Origin: CAVVJA01 sp963801715
GTDB lineage: Bacteria > Actinomycetota > Actinomycetes > Mycobacteriales > Jatrophihabitantaceae
NCBI GenBank assembly: GCA_963801715.1
Contig: CAWDGB010000002.1
Location: forward strand, 186,001 to 250,000
Length of the DNA stretch: 64,000 bases
Reading direction: 5' to 3'
Made by a program: the position numbers and the translations under genes
The notes under the pieces: model-generated
Databases searched by the model: none
Told to the model about the DNA's origin: nothing
Seen by the model: only the letters and a program-made list of their open reading frames with translations
Shown: piece by piece, positions 51,202-59,742 of the stretch
Numbering within the stretch: position 1 is the stretch's first letter
Layout: every line of letters begins with the position of its first letter

Positions 51202-52071
51202 GTGCCGACCGTGAATGCGCTGGACCACCTAGGTCCCGCCCAGCAAACATCCGTGCGGGCAATGACGGACCGCCTGGAGGCGAGTGACGGTGCGCCACCG
51301 CTCAACGACCAGGCGCTCTCCCGACTCGGCGAGCAGGAATCTGGTCTGGTTCACCTCCTCAGCGTGGACAACGGGCAGGTGACTGGTTACGCCCAGCTCG
51401 ACGGAACCGAGGTCACTGCTGTCGGCAGTCCGGAGGCCATTGACGCACTGCTGGCGGCGGCGGAGGCCACGGCCATGACCGCGCCGCTGTTGTTGTGGTC
51501 ACACGGCCAGCGCAGCGCCGTTGCTCGCATCGCCGAAGACCGCGGCTATGAGAAGGTACGCACGCTCTGGCAGCTGCGCCGATCGCTGTCCGATGTCCCA
51601 GACGTCGACCCACCGCCGGGCGTGCGCATCCGAACGTTCGTCCCTGGACAGGACGAAGAGACGTGGCTCGCCGTCAACGCGGCGGCGTTCGCGACCCACC
51701 CGGAACAGGGACGGTGGACCCTGCGTGACCTCGCGGCCCGAGAGGCCGAACCGTGGTTCGATCCGGCCGGCTTTCTGCTCGCCGAACGCGCCGGCGCCGT
51801 GATCGGCTTCCATTGGACAAAGCTGCACCCAGACGGGCTCGGCGAGGTGTACGTGCTGGGCGTCGACCCGGCGGCGCAGGGCATGCATCTGGGACCGGCC
51901 CTGCTGACGGCGGGCCTTCGGTATCTCGCCGGCCGGGGCGCACCGGAGGTGCTGCTCTACGTCGAAGATGACAACCAGAAAGCCCTGGCCCTATACGAGC
52001 GGTTCGGATTCCACCGGTACGACCGAGACGTCCAATACTCGCTTACACTGACCGGACCCGAGCGGGCCTAG
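51202..52071 (+). CDS. mshD: Mycothiol synthase (MshD)
   Basis: A 289-residue tandem-GNAT protein that acetylates cysteinyl-glucosaminyl-inositol, the last step of mycothiol synthesis. The C-terminal active domain has GLGEVYVLGVDPAAQGMHLG followed by PALLTAGLRYL and LYVEDDNQKALALYERFGF. Its position between the winged-helix regulator and pst genes is the same as Rv0818-Rv0819-Rv0820. The GTG/ATG choice at 51202 is supported by conserved HLGPAQQTSVRAM near the N-terminus. Confidence 0.9.
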   Translation: MPTVNALDHLGPAQQTSVRAMTDRLEASDGAPPLNDQALSRLGEQESGLVHLLSVDNGQVTGYAQLDGTEVTAVGSPEAIDALLAAAEATAMTAPLLLWSHGQRSAVARIAEDRGYEKVRTLWQLRRSLSDVPDVDPPPGVRIRTFVPGQDEETWLAVNAAAFATHPEQGRWTLRDLAAREAEPWFDPAGFLLAERAGAVIGFHWTKLHPDGLGEVYVLGVDPAAQGMHLGPALLTAGLRYLAGRGAPEVLLYVEDDNQKALALYERFGFHRYDRDVQYSLTLTGPERA

Positions 52072-52117
52072 CCCGCTTCGTCGCGACATCTTCTCGGCGC
52101 CTTGCCGGGGGACGGCC

Positions 52118-52139
52118 GTTCACCTTCCGTTTACCGGAC
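52118..52139 (+). promoter_or_regulatory. PHO box (PhoP/RegX3-type direct repeat)
   Basis: GTTCACCTTCC (52118-52128) and GTTTACCGGAC (52129-52139) are two adjacent 11-bp units matching the GTTCACC consensus of actinobacterial PHO boxes, 71 bp upstream of the pstS start. They would bind a phosphate-starvation response regulator. A third, weaker unit may follow. Confidence 0.75.
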
Positions 52140-52209
52140 CCATCCCGGCGCGCCATCTGACCCGCCTACCTTTCGAGCCGGTGCGTCCCTCATAACGAAA
52201 GGGTTTTCT

Positions 52210-53343
52210 GTGAAGCTCTCCCGGGCCGGGGTCATCGCCGCCGGCGTGATTGCAGGCGTCGTCGCACTGACAGCGTGCGGTTCGAGCGGTAATTCGAGTG
52301 GCAACACGACGGCGGCGGCTGGCAATGGCACGACGTCGGCGGGGGGGTCATCGAGCGCTGCCGCGGTGAGCTGCGCGACGGGGTCTTTGAAGGGGGAGGG
52401 CTCGACGGCGCAGAAGAACGTGATCAGTGAGTGGATTCAGAAGTACCAGGCGAAGTGCAGCGGCTCGACGATCGCCTACAACGCGACTGGTTCGGGCGCG
52501 GGTGTGCAGCAATTTAATGGCGGCCAGGTTGATTTCGGCGGCTCGGACGCCGCCCTCAGCTCGTCGAAGGGTGAGGTCGCCGCGGCAAACAAGCGATGTG
52601 GTGGGACGGCGTTCAATCTGCCGATGGTGACGATTCCGATCGGGGTCGCGTTCAACGTCAAGGGCGTCACGGATTTGACGTTGACCCCGGATGTGGTCGC
52701 GAAGATCTTCCAAGGGTCGATCACGTCATGGAATGACCCGGCGATAACGGGGCTTAACTCAGGCGCGAACCTGCCGGCCACGAAGATCACCGTCTTTTTC
52801 CGCTCGGACGCATCGGGCACCACACAGAACTTCGAGAACTATCTGGCCGCGTCGGCGCCAACGGTGTACACCGCGACGCCGAGCAAGAACTGGTCGGGCA
52901 AGGTCGGTCAGGGCAAGAAGGGCAACGACGGTGTGCAGCAGGGCGTGAAGTCGGTCGATGGCGGCGTCGGGTACCTGGAGTGGTCGTTCGTGGTGAGCGG
53001 TGGCCTGAACAGCGCGAAGATCAACAACGGCGGCGGCGCCGTGGAGATGAACGCTGACACGGCGGGCAAGGCGGTCAGCGCGGCGACGGTCGACGCTAGC
53101 GGTGCCCAGATCACGCTGAAGTTGAACTACGCCACGAAGGTCGCCGGTGCGTACCCGATCACCGGGGTGACGTACGAGCTGATCTGCGAGAAGTACTCCG
53201 ACGCGAAGATCGGTGCGCTGGTCAAGTCGTTCTTCACGTACACCTCGACCGAGGGGCAGAACGGGCTGGCCGATCTGGGCTACGCGCCGCTGCCGGCGGA
53301 CATCGGCACCCAGGTTCAGGCACTCGTCGCCAAGATCAGCTGA
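52210..53343 (+). CDS. pstS: Phosphate-binding lipoprotein PstS
   Basis: A 377-residue lipoprotein. The signal ends at the lipobox LTAC with Cys23. Conserved phosphate-binding segments are GEGSTAQKNVISEWIQ, GSGAGVQQFNGGQVDFGGSD and FRSDASGTTQNFENYL. It captures phosphate for the PstCAB importer. The GTG at 52210 gives a normal lipoprotein signal; the open frame before it has no coding signal. A PHO box lies upstream, so induction under phosphate limitation is expected. Confidence 0.95.
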   Translation: MKLSRAGVIAAGVIAGVVALTACGSSGNSSGNTTAAAGNGTTSAGGSSSAAAVSCATGSLKGEGSTAQKNVISEWIQKYQAKCSGSTIAYNATGSGAGVQQFNGGQVDFGGSDAALSSSKGEVAAANKRCGGTAFNLPMVTIPIGVAFNVKGVTDLTLTPDVVAKIFQGSITSWNDPAITGLNSGANLPATKITVFFRSDASGTTQNFENYLAASAPTVYTATPSKNWSGKVGQGKKGNDGVQQGVKSVDGGVGYLEWSFVVSGGLNSAKINNGGGAVEMNADTAGKAVSAATVDASGAQITLKLNYATKVAGAYPITGVTYELICEKYSDAKIGALVKSFFTYTSTEGQNGLADLGYAPLPADIGTQVQALVAKIS

Positions 53344-53381
53344 CGCGGCAGCGCTGCCTCTAGATAGCCGACGAATGGAGA

Positions 53382-53427
53382 CGCTCCGCCGGGCGCCCGG
53401 TGTGACCGGTGGCAGCCCGGCGGGGCG
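53382..53427 (+). terminator. Hairpin between pstS and pstC
   Basis: CGCTCCGCCGGGC (53382-53394) pairs with GCCCGGCGGGGCG (53415-53427), a 13-bp GC-rich stem with one G-T pair, enclosing a smaller hairpin (CCGGT/ACCGG), then CTTTGT. It lies 40 bp after pstS. A leaky terminator here would make PstS in excess over the membrane parts, as in other pst operons. Effect inferred. Confidence 0.6.
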
Positions 53428-53454
53428 CTTTGTCACAGGAGGTGAACTAGACCG

Positions 53455-54627
53455 ATGGCGGATCGGGAGACGGTGACGCATCGCGGCTCGGGCGACGAGT
53501 CGGGCGGTGAGGCGGCACGACCGCCCGAGGGCAACCCGGGCCGCATGGCTGACCCGCTGCCGCCGCCGTCGATCGGCGGTGAGTCGATCGATTGGGCGGA
53601 GCGTGGGCTCGATTCGGCGTTGCCGATCGGCTCGGCGGAACCGTCGGGCATCGGCACGCTGGAGGGGGAAGCGCCGGTCTTCGGAGCGGGGTCGGTTTCC
53701 GGCGGCCGCGGGCGGAGCCGGATCGGCGACCGGGTGTTCGCGGCCCTTGCGTCGGGGTCGGGGCTGTTCATCGTCCTACTGATCCTGCTGGTCGCGATCT
53801 TCCTGATCGCCCGCGCGATACCGGCCATCGCCGATGACCAGGTCAACTTCCTGTTCTCCCGGGAGTGGAGCGTCGAAGGTGCGACGCTTCGGTTCGGCGT
53901 GCTCGACCTGCTCTGGGTCACCGTGGTGATTTCGCTGCTGGCCATGCTGATCGCCGTGCCGATCGCGATCGGTATCGCGCTGTTCATCACGCAGTACGCG
54001 CCGAGGCGACTGGCCCGGCCGGTGGCCTATGTGGTGGACCTGCTCGCCGCGATCCCGTCGATCATCTACGGCATCTGGGGCATCACGGTGCTGGCCCCGA
54101 AGCTGGCGCCGGTGCAACGGGCGCTCTACCACATACCCGGGCCGCTGTTCCAAGACAAGAATGTCGAGGAGGGCACGATCTTCAACGGCGGCCTCGTGCT
54201 CGCGATAATGATCCTGCCGATCATCACCGCGATCAGCCGCGACGTGTTCGACCGGACACCGCGGCAGAACGTCGAGGCAGCCTGGGCGCTGGGCTCGACC
54301 CGGTGGGAGATGATCCGCTTAGCGGTCCTGCCCTACGGCCGCCCGGGCGTCATCGCCGGCTCGATGCTCGGTCTGGGTCGGGCACTCGGCGAGACGATCG
54401 CGATCACCCTGATCCTGTCCAAGTCGGGCGTCGGATCGCCGTTCACGTTCTCAATCTTCAACGGCGGCGAGACATTCGCCTCCAAGATCGCGAACAACGC
54501 CGCCGAGTTCAACAACCCCACGCAAACTGGGGCGTACATCGCGGCCGGCCTGGTCCTGTTCGTTCTCACGTTCGCCGTCAACGCGGCCGCCCGCGGCGTC
54601 GTCACCCGGCGCAAGGAGTTCGCATGA
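53455..54627 (+). CDS. pstC: Phosphate ABC permease PstC
   Basis: A 390-residue ABC permease. An unusually long hydrophilic N-terminus of about 90 residues (MADRETVTHRGSGDESGGEA ...) precedes the first helix; it is rich in Gly, Pro and acidic residues. The permease core has the EAA loop EAAWALGSTRWEMIRLAVLP. AGGAGG is 12 bp before the ATG. The stop overlaps the pstA start by 4 bp. The N-terminal extension is not typical of E. coli PstC but is common in actinobacteria. Confidence 0.95.
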   Translation: MADRETVTHRGSGDESGGEAARPPEGNPGRMADPLPPPSIGGESIDWAERGLDSALPIGSAEPSGIGTLEGEAPVFGAGSVSGGRGRSRIGDRVFAALASGSGLFIVLLILLVAIFLIARAIPAIADDQVNFLFSREWSVEGATLRFGVLDLLWVTVVISLLAMLIAVPIAIGIALFITQYAPRRLARPVAYVVDLLAAIPSIIYGIWGITVLAPKLAPVQRALYHIPGPLFQDKNVEEGTIFNGGLVLAIMILPIITAISRDVFDRTPRQNVEAAWALGSTRWEMIRLAVLPYGRPGVIAGSMLGLGRALGETIAITLILSKSGVGSPFTFSIFNGGETFASKIANNAAEFNNPTQTGAYIAAGLVLFVLTFAVNAAARGVVTRRKEFA

Positions 54628-55544
54628 GCGTGACATCTCTCGCCCCCGGGCAGAACCACCGGCTCCGGACCGCGAAGAACAACCTTGCCACGGTCCTGGT
54701 CACGTTGGCCTTCGGGGTCGCGCTGATCCCGCTGGTGTGGATGCTCTGGACCGTGCTCAGCAAGGGCTTGCACGCAATCACCCGCAACGGTTGGTTCACC
54801 CAAAGCCAACGGGGGATCACATATCGCGACCCGGGCGGCGGGGCCTATCACGCCATTCTCGGCACCTTTCTGCAGGTATTGCTGTGCTCGATCATCTCGA
54901 TTCCCATCGCCTTGATGGTCGGCATCTACCTGGTCGAATACGGCCGCGGTCCGTTGGCCCGCGCCACCACGTTCATGGTCGACATTCTGACCGGCATCCC
55001 GTCGATCGTCGCAGCGCTGTTCATCTACGCGGTGTTTGTCACGACCTTCCACGGTCAGCGGGCCGGCTGGCTGGTCTCACTCGCCCTGGTGATGCTGATG
55101 ATCCCGGTCATCGTGCGCACCACCGAGGAGATGCTCAAACTCGTTCCCAACGAACTGCGCGAAGCGTCCTACGCGCTCGGGGTGCCGAAATGGAAGACGA
55201 TCGTGCGGATCGTGGTGCCGACAGCGATGACCGGGATCATCACCGGCATCGTGCTCGGCGTCGCCCGGGTGGCCGGCGAGACCGCACCACTGCTGATATT
55301 GGTCGGCTACACCCAGGACACCAACGGCAACCTGTTCAACGGATTCCAGGGCTCACTACCGGGCATGATCTACGACCAGGTCGGCAACCTCGGCAACACG
55401 CACGTACTCCTGCACGGAAAGGCCGTCACCATCCACTACGCCGCGGACCGGATGTGGGGAGCGGCGCTCACCCTGATCATCATCGTCATGGCCCTGAACC
55501 TGATCGCCCGCCTCATCGGGCGGTTCAGCAAGGTCAACCGATAA
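54624..55544 (+). CDS. pstA: Phosphate ABC permease PstA
   Basis: A 306-residue permease partner of PstC. The EAA loop is EASYALGVPKWKTIVRIVVP, and hydrophobic segments match the family. The ATG at 54624 overlaps the PstC stop (ATGA), so translation is coupled. Open frame upstream of 54624 belongs to shadow translation of pstC. Together with PstB it imports phosphate using ATP. Confidence 0.95.
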   Translation: MSVTSLAPGQNHRLRTAKNNLATVLVTLAFGVALIPLVWMLWTVLSKGLHAITRNGWFTQSQRGITYRDPGGGAYHAILGTFLQVLLCSIISIPIALMVGIYLVEYGRGPLARATTFMVDILTGIPSIVAALFIYAVFVTTFHGQRAGWLVSLALVMLMIPVIVRTTEEMLKLVPNELREASYALGVPKWKTIVRIVVPTAMTGIITGIVLGVARVAGETAPLLILVGYTQDTNGNLFNGFQGSLPGMIYDQVGNLGNTHVLLHGKAVTIHYAADRMWGAALTLIIIVMALNLIARLIGRFSKVNR

Positions 55545-55564
55545 ACGGAAAGCGGCGCAGAGTC

Positions 55565-56344
55565 ATGGCCAAGCGCATCGATGGCAAGAACCTCAACATC
55601 TACTACGGCAAGTTCCTCGCCGTCAGCGACTGCAACTTCACGATCGCGCCGCGCAGCGTCACCGCGTTCATCGGCCCGTCCGGGTGCGGGAAGTCCACCG
55701 TGTTACGAACCATCAACCGGCTGCACGAGGTCATCGCCGGGGCGCGCGTAGAAGGCGAAGTACAGCTCGACGGCGACAACATCTATGCCGACGGGGTGGA
55801 TCCCGTCGACGTCCGGCGCACCATCGGCATGGTCTTCCAGCGGCCGAACCCGTTCCCGACCATGTCGGTCTACGACAACGTCGCGTCCGGACTGAAACTA
55901 CAAGCCGGCCGAAAGAACAAAGGCCAGCTCAACGACGTCGTCGAACGATCGCTGCGCGGCGCGAACCTCTGGGAAGAGGTCAAGGACCGCCTCAAGCGGC
56001 CAGGCGCCGGCCTGTCCGGTGGCCAGCAGCAGCGGCTGTGCATCGCCCGGGCGATCGCGGTGGAACCGCAAGTACTGCTGATGGACGAGCCATGCTCTTC
56101 GCTCGATCCGATCTCGACGCTCGCGATCGAAGACCTCATTCAGACGCTCAAAGAGACGTACACGATCGTCATCGTCACGCACAACATGCAGCAGGCGGCC
56201 CGGGTCAGCGAACGGACTGCGTTCTTCAACCTTTCTGCGACCGGGCGCCCGGGACAGCTGGTCGAGATGGACGACACGGAGAAGATCTTCTCCAACCCGA
56301 CAGACAAGCGAACCGAGGACTACATCTCAGGGCGCTTCGGCTAG
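55565..56344 (+). CDS. pstB: Phosphate ABC ATPase PstB
   Basis: A 259-residue ABC ATPase. Walker A GPSGCGKS is at residues 37-44, the signature LSGGQQQR at 150-157 and Walker B VLLMDE at 170-175. RPNPFPTMSVYDNVASGLKL is typical of PstB. The ATG at 55565 lies 20 bp after pstA. No phoU gene follows within the window, in contrast to many pst operons. In M. tuberculosis the equivalent is Rv0820 (PhoT). Confidence 0.96.
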   Translation: MAKRIDGKNLNIYYGKFLAVSDCNFTIAPRSVTAFIGPSGCGKSTVLRTINRLHEVIAGARVEGEVQLDGDNIYADGVDPVDVRRTIGMVFQRPNPFPTMSVYDNVASGLKLQAGRKNKGQLNDVVERSLRGANLWEEVKDRLKRPGAGLSGGQQQRLCIARAIAVEPQVLLMDEPCSSLDPISTLAIEDLIQTLKETYTIVIVTHNMQQAARVSERTAFFNLSATGRPGQLVEMDDTEKIFSNPTDKRTEDYISGRFG

Positions 56345-56360
56345 GTTCGCGTGCTGCTCT

Positions 56361-56660
56361 TCAGTCCCGGCCGCGGAGCAGAGACACACGGAACGGGCGT
56401 AATTCGGCCCGTGCATACCCGCCCGCGACGACCGGATCCTCCTCGACGAGGCGCTGCGCCGCCGCCTCGTCCGGGGCTTCGAAGATCGAGATTCCGGTAT
56501 TGATCGGACCGAGTGTGGGCCCGACCAAGATGATCGTGCCGTCGGCCAGCAGTCTGGTGAATCGGTCGAAATGAGCAGACCACACCGCCCGCTCCTCGTC
56601 GGTCATTGTTGCGGCGAAGTTCTCACGAGGCGGATGCAGGAAATAGATCCATTCGGCCAT
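56361..56660 (-). CDS. YciI-family protein
   Basis: A 99-residue ferredoxin-like-fold YciI protein: WIYFLHPPRENFAATMTDEE, LLADGTIILVGPTLGPINTG, FEAPDEAAAQRLVEEDPVVA. His/Asp residues in the pocket could be catalytic. Its ATG at 56660 follows a weak site; upstream codons to 56774 have no coding signal. Function uncertain; related proteins include DGPF and dehydrochlorinase types. Confidence 0.85.
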   Translation of the reverse strand: MAEWIYFLHPPRENFAATMTDEERAVWSAHFDRFTRLLADGTIILVGPTLGPINTGISIFEAPDEAAAQRLVEEDPVVAGGYARAELRPFRVSLLRGRD

Positions 56661-56757
56661 CGGGCAAGTATCTCCCCGACTGGGGTAATCGGCTGACGCT
56701 CCGCCAACCACAACGTTAGGGTACGAATTCAACGTCGAGATGATCCAGGAGGCACCA

Positions 56758-57504
56758 ATGGAGATGCCGAACACGCCGCTCGAGCCGGTTGATGAGAACT
56801 GGTCGTCAGCACTGGCCGTCGTCGCTCATCCCGACGACCTCGAGTTCGGCTCGGCCTCCGCGATCGCCCGATGGACAGCGCAGGGCAAACGCATCGTCTA
56901 CCTGCTCGCCACGCGCGGCGAGGCCGGAATCGACGGCATGGTCCCGGAAGAAGCGGGACCGCTTCGCGAGCAGGAAGAACGCGACTCAGCCCGCATCGTC
57001 GGCGTGGACACGGTCGAGTTTCTCGATTTTCCCGACGGTGTGCTGGAGTACGGCTTGCCGCTTCGGCACGACTTTGCCGCGGCAGTGCGGCGGCACAAGC
57101 CCGAGATCGTGATCACCGGCAACTTCCAGGACTCGTTCGGGCCGGGAATGCTCAATCAGGCGGATCACATCGCGGTCGGTCGTGCGGTTCTCGACGCTGT
57201 TCGGGATGCCGGCAATCGGTGGGTGTTTCGTGATCTGCTTGGCCAGGGCCTCGAGCCATGGGGCGGCGTGCACACGGTGCTCGTCAGCGGCTCACCGAAG
57301 GGCCAGCACGCTGTCAATATCGACGACTACCTCGCAGCCGGCGTGCGGTCCCTCGAGGCGCATGCCCAGTACTTGGCCGGACTGGGCGGCAGCTGGCCAT
57401 CGGCCGACGAGATCCTGGAGTCGGTGGCGCGGATGTTCGGCCCTCGGCTCGGCTGCAAGTACGCGACCGGGTTCGAGGTGATCTCGCTTCGGCCGCCGTG
57501 GTGA
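56758..57504 (+). CDS. PIG-L-family deacetylase
   Basis: A 248-residue LmbE/PIG-L-type zinc deacetylase. The zinc motif AHPDDLEFG is near residue 24 and a second His is in NQADHIAVGRAVLDAV. This is the family of MshB and mycothiol S-conjugate amidase (Mca); mshD lies 5 kb upstream, but length and motifs do not decide which substrate is used. AGGAGG lies 6 bp before the ATG at 56758. Confidence 0.88.
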   Translation: MEMPNTPLEPVDENWSSALAVVAHPDDLEFGSASAIARWTAQGKRIVYLLATRGEAGIDGMVPEEAGPLREQEERDSARIVGVDTVEFLDFPDGVLEYGLPLRHDFAAAVRRHKPEIVITGNFQDSFGPGMLNQADHIAVGRAVLDAVRDAGNRWVFRDLLGQGLEPWGGVHTVLVSGSPKGQHAVNIDDYLAAGVRSLEAHAQYLAGLGGSWPSADEILESVARMFGPRLGCKYATGFEVISLRPPW

Positions 57505-57516
57505 GCCGACCGGGTC

Positions 57517-57921
57517 TCAACCGCGCTCGGCGTCGAAGGCCGCGAGCAGCCGCTTCCCCGCGTTCGTTCGCCAGGCCTGCTCCAGCAGCGCCGCAACCTC
57601 CTCCCAGTCCGGATCTGACGCGTCGTCGAGCTGCACCCCGACCCAACCGCTCGGACCCAGATACGGCGGCACGAAATACCGCTTGGCGTCCGCGCCAACC
57701 AGTGCGGCCTGCTCGCCTTTGGGCGCCTTGACCCACAGAGCAAGCCGACCGTCGCCGTGATGATCGACGAGGAGCCAGGCGTATCGCTTCTTTCCCAACA
57801 AATAGCTGGTATGGCCGTAGGCATCCTCGACGACGGTTTGCGGTAAGAGCGCGACTAGCTCGTTGCACCGGGCGCGAACGCGGACGGCATCGGCTTGATC
57901 CCAGGAAGGCCCGGCCGCCAC
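57517..57921 (-). CDS. MmcQ/YjbR-family protein
   Basis: A 134-residue MmcQ/YjbR-like protein: LLPQTVVEDAYGHTSYLLGK, FVPPYLGPSGWVGVQLDDAS, and WEEVAALLEQAWRTNAGKRL. The fold resembles a DNA-binding CyaY-like domain; the function is unknown. The GTG at 57921 starts the conserved region; the longer frame to 57963 has no ribosome site. Convergent with the deacetylase gene. Confidence 0.8.
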   Translation of the reverse strand: MAAGPSWDQADAVRVRARCNELVALLPQTVVEDAYGHTSYLLGKKRYAWLLVDHHGDGRLALWVKAPKGEQAALVGADAKRYFVPPYLGPSGWVGVQLDDASDPDWEEVAALLEQAWRTNAGKRLLAAFDAERG

Positions 57922-58042
57922 GCATGCACTCTGCCATTGCCGAGAGGAACGTCGCCAGGGCAACGACCTCGACGCATCTCAATTCGCATGCGCCGGGCAA
58001 AGCGACCGCAATGTGCCGAGGCATCCGAGAGAGACTGGACGG

Positions 58043-58948
58043 GTGCCTGGATTCGTCGACGCCTTGCAGGCAGGACCCATTGTCCTGGACGGCGGCCTCG
58101 CTACCGAGCTGGAGCGACAGGGGGCCGATCTGTCGTCAGAGCTGTGGTCGGCGCGCCTGCTCGTCGACGACCCCGCCGCAATCCAGGCCGCGCACCGGGA
58201 GTTCTTCACCGCCGGGGCCCAAGTGGCTATCAGCGCGAGCTACCAGGTGTCGCTGACCGGATTCGCGGACCTGGGCGTCGACGGTGAGGCCATGCTGCAC
58301 CGCAGCGTCGAGCTGGCTCGCGTTGCGACCGACGGAGTCGCGAATCGCTGGGTTGCGGCGTCGATCGGTCCCTACGGGGCGGTCCTGGCGGACGGCTCCG
58401 AGTACCGCGGGGACTATCGAGTATCGGTCGCCGAATTGCGGCGATTTCACCGGCCCCGGATCTTGGCGCTTGCCGCGTCGGGCGCTGATGTGCTCGCCGT
58501 CGAGACGATTCCCTGCCTCGCCGAGGTGGAGGCCGTGCTTGCCGAGTTGGACGCGATCGATACGCCGGCGTGGCTGTCGCTGAGCTGCTCCGGTACCCGG
58601 ACGCGAGCGGGCGAGCCGGCCAGCGAGGCGTTCGTCATGGCCAGGGATTGCGACACCGTGATCGCCGTCGGCGTGAACTGCGTCGACCCGGCCGATGCGC
58701 TATCGCTGGTCCAGTCGGCGGGCTCGGCGAGTGGCAAGCCGGTTGTCGTCTATCCGAATAGCGGCGAGACCTGGGACGCCACCCGGCGGCGGTGGACAGG
58801 CGAATCTGCATTCGAACAGGCGGACGTCCGCGCGTGGCTCGACGCGGGAGCGCGGCTCGTCGGTGGCTGCTGCCGGGTAACGCCCTCGGACATCCGGCGA
58901 CTACGCGCGAGCGTGCCGCCTGCCATCGAGCCCGTTCGCCGACCGTGA
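58043..58948 (+). CDS. mmuM: Homocysteine S-methyltransferase (MmuM-like)
   Basis: A 301-residue Zn-dependent methyltransferase that makes methionine from homocysteine and S-methylmethionine or SAM. Zn ligands lie in VIAVGVNCVDP and VGGCCRVTP near the C-terminus; the N-terminal VLDGGLATELERQGADLSSE is conserved. The GTG at 58043 follows GAGAGAG. Single gene. Confidence 0.9.
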   Translation: MPGFVDALQAGPIVLDGGLATELERQGADLSSELWSARLLVDDPAAIQAAHREFFTAGAQVAISASYQVSLTGFADLGVDGEAMLHRSVELARVATDGVANRWVAASIGPYGAVLADGSEYRGDYRVSVAELRRFHRPRILALAASGADVLAVETIPCLAEVEAVLAELDAIDTPAWLSLSCSGTRTRAGEPASEAFVMARDCDTVIAVGVNCVDPADALSLVQSAGSASGKPVVVYPNSGETWDATRRRWTGESAFEQADVRAWLDAGARLVGGCCRVTPSDIRRLRASVPPAIEPVRRP

Positions 58949-58977
58949 CCTTTCGTGCGGAAGCCGAGGTCACCTGA

Positions 58978-59742
58978 TCATTCGATTCGTACCCGCAGTC
59001 GGCGAAACCCGCGGCCCTTGCTTTCCATCTTGACGACCTCGAGTCGGCCGATCATGGCTGTCGAGGCGACATGCGTGCCTCCGTCGGCCTGCGCATCCAG
59101 GCCAACGATGTCGACGATCCGCACTACCTCGATGTCTGGCGGCAGCAGGTTCGTGGCAGTACGGATGATGTCCGGGATCGCGAAGGCTTCTTCCCGCGGG
59201 AGGACCGACACCTCGATCCGCCGATCCTGGCCTATCTCGGCGTTACACGCCGCAGCCACCCGATCCTTGAAGTCAGCCGGTACCTCAGCCAGGTCGAAGT
59301 CCATCCGTGCTGCCAGGGGCTCCATGCTGCCGCCCGTCACCAACGCGCCGAAGTCTCGAAAGACAACACCGGTGAGGACATGCAGCCCGGAGTGAGTTCG
59401 CATCAGCGCTGTGCGCCGGGCATCGTCCAGCGCACCACGAACCGCAGTTCCGGGGGACGGCACCGGATCGTCCTCTGCTGGAATCAGGTAGTAGTCGTCC
59501 AGCTTGCGGGTTCCAACGATGCGCGTGCGCACTCCACCCCAGAGCAGCACACCTTCGTCCGGAGGTTGCCCACCGCCGCCTGGATAGAACGCAGACCGAT
59601 CCAGGACGATCCCGCGGTCCACGTCCGCGGTAATAACGATCGCGTCCCACTCCCGGATCGACGCGTTGTCGAGATCCAGCCGATGGGTATGCGTCGCACC
59701 ACCAGTCACACCGGCACCACGACCTCCGGCGCGAGATATCAT
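58978..59742 (-). CDS. AlaX-type alanyl-tRNA editing protein
   Basis: A 254-residue trans-editing factor that removes Ser or Gly from mischarged tRNA-Ala. Features are SAFYPGGGGQPPDEGVL and the zinc-binding HSGLH at 117-121; the second pair is QADGGTHV, where Asp occupies the place of the usual Cys. Asp here is seen in some AlaX subgroups. The ATG at 59742 is used; a GTG inside (residue 12) is possible. Confidence 0.88.
   Translation of the reverse strand: MISRAGGRGAGVTGGATHTHRLDLDNASIREWDAIVITADVDRGIVLDRSAFYPGGGGQPPDEGVLLWGGVRTRIVGTRKLDDYYLIPAEDDPVPSPGTAVRGALDDARRTALMRTHSGLHVLTGVVFRDFGALVTGGSMEPLAARMDFDLAEVPADFKDRVAAACNAEIGQDRRIEVSVLPREEAFAIPDIIRTATNLLPPDIEVVRIVDIVGLDAQADGGTHVASTAMIGRLEVVKMESKGRGFRRLRVRIE

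Noticed and set aside
53865..54620. Upstream extension of the pstA reading frame
   Set aside because: It overlaps pstC in another frame with Arg/Asp-rich shadow sequence; the ATG at 54624 starts a normal PstA.
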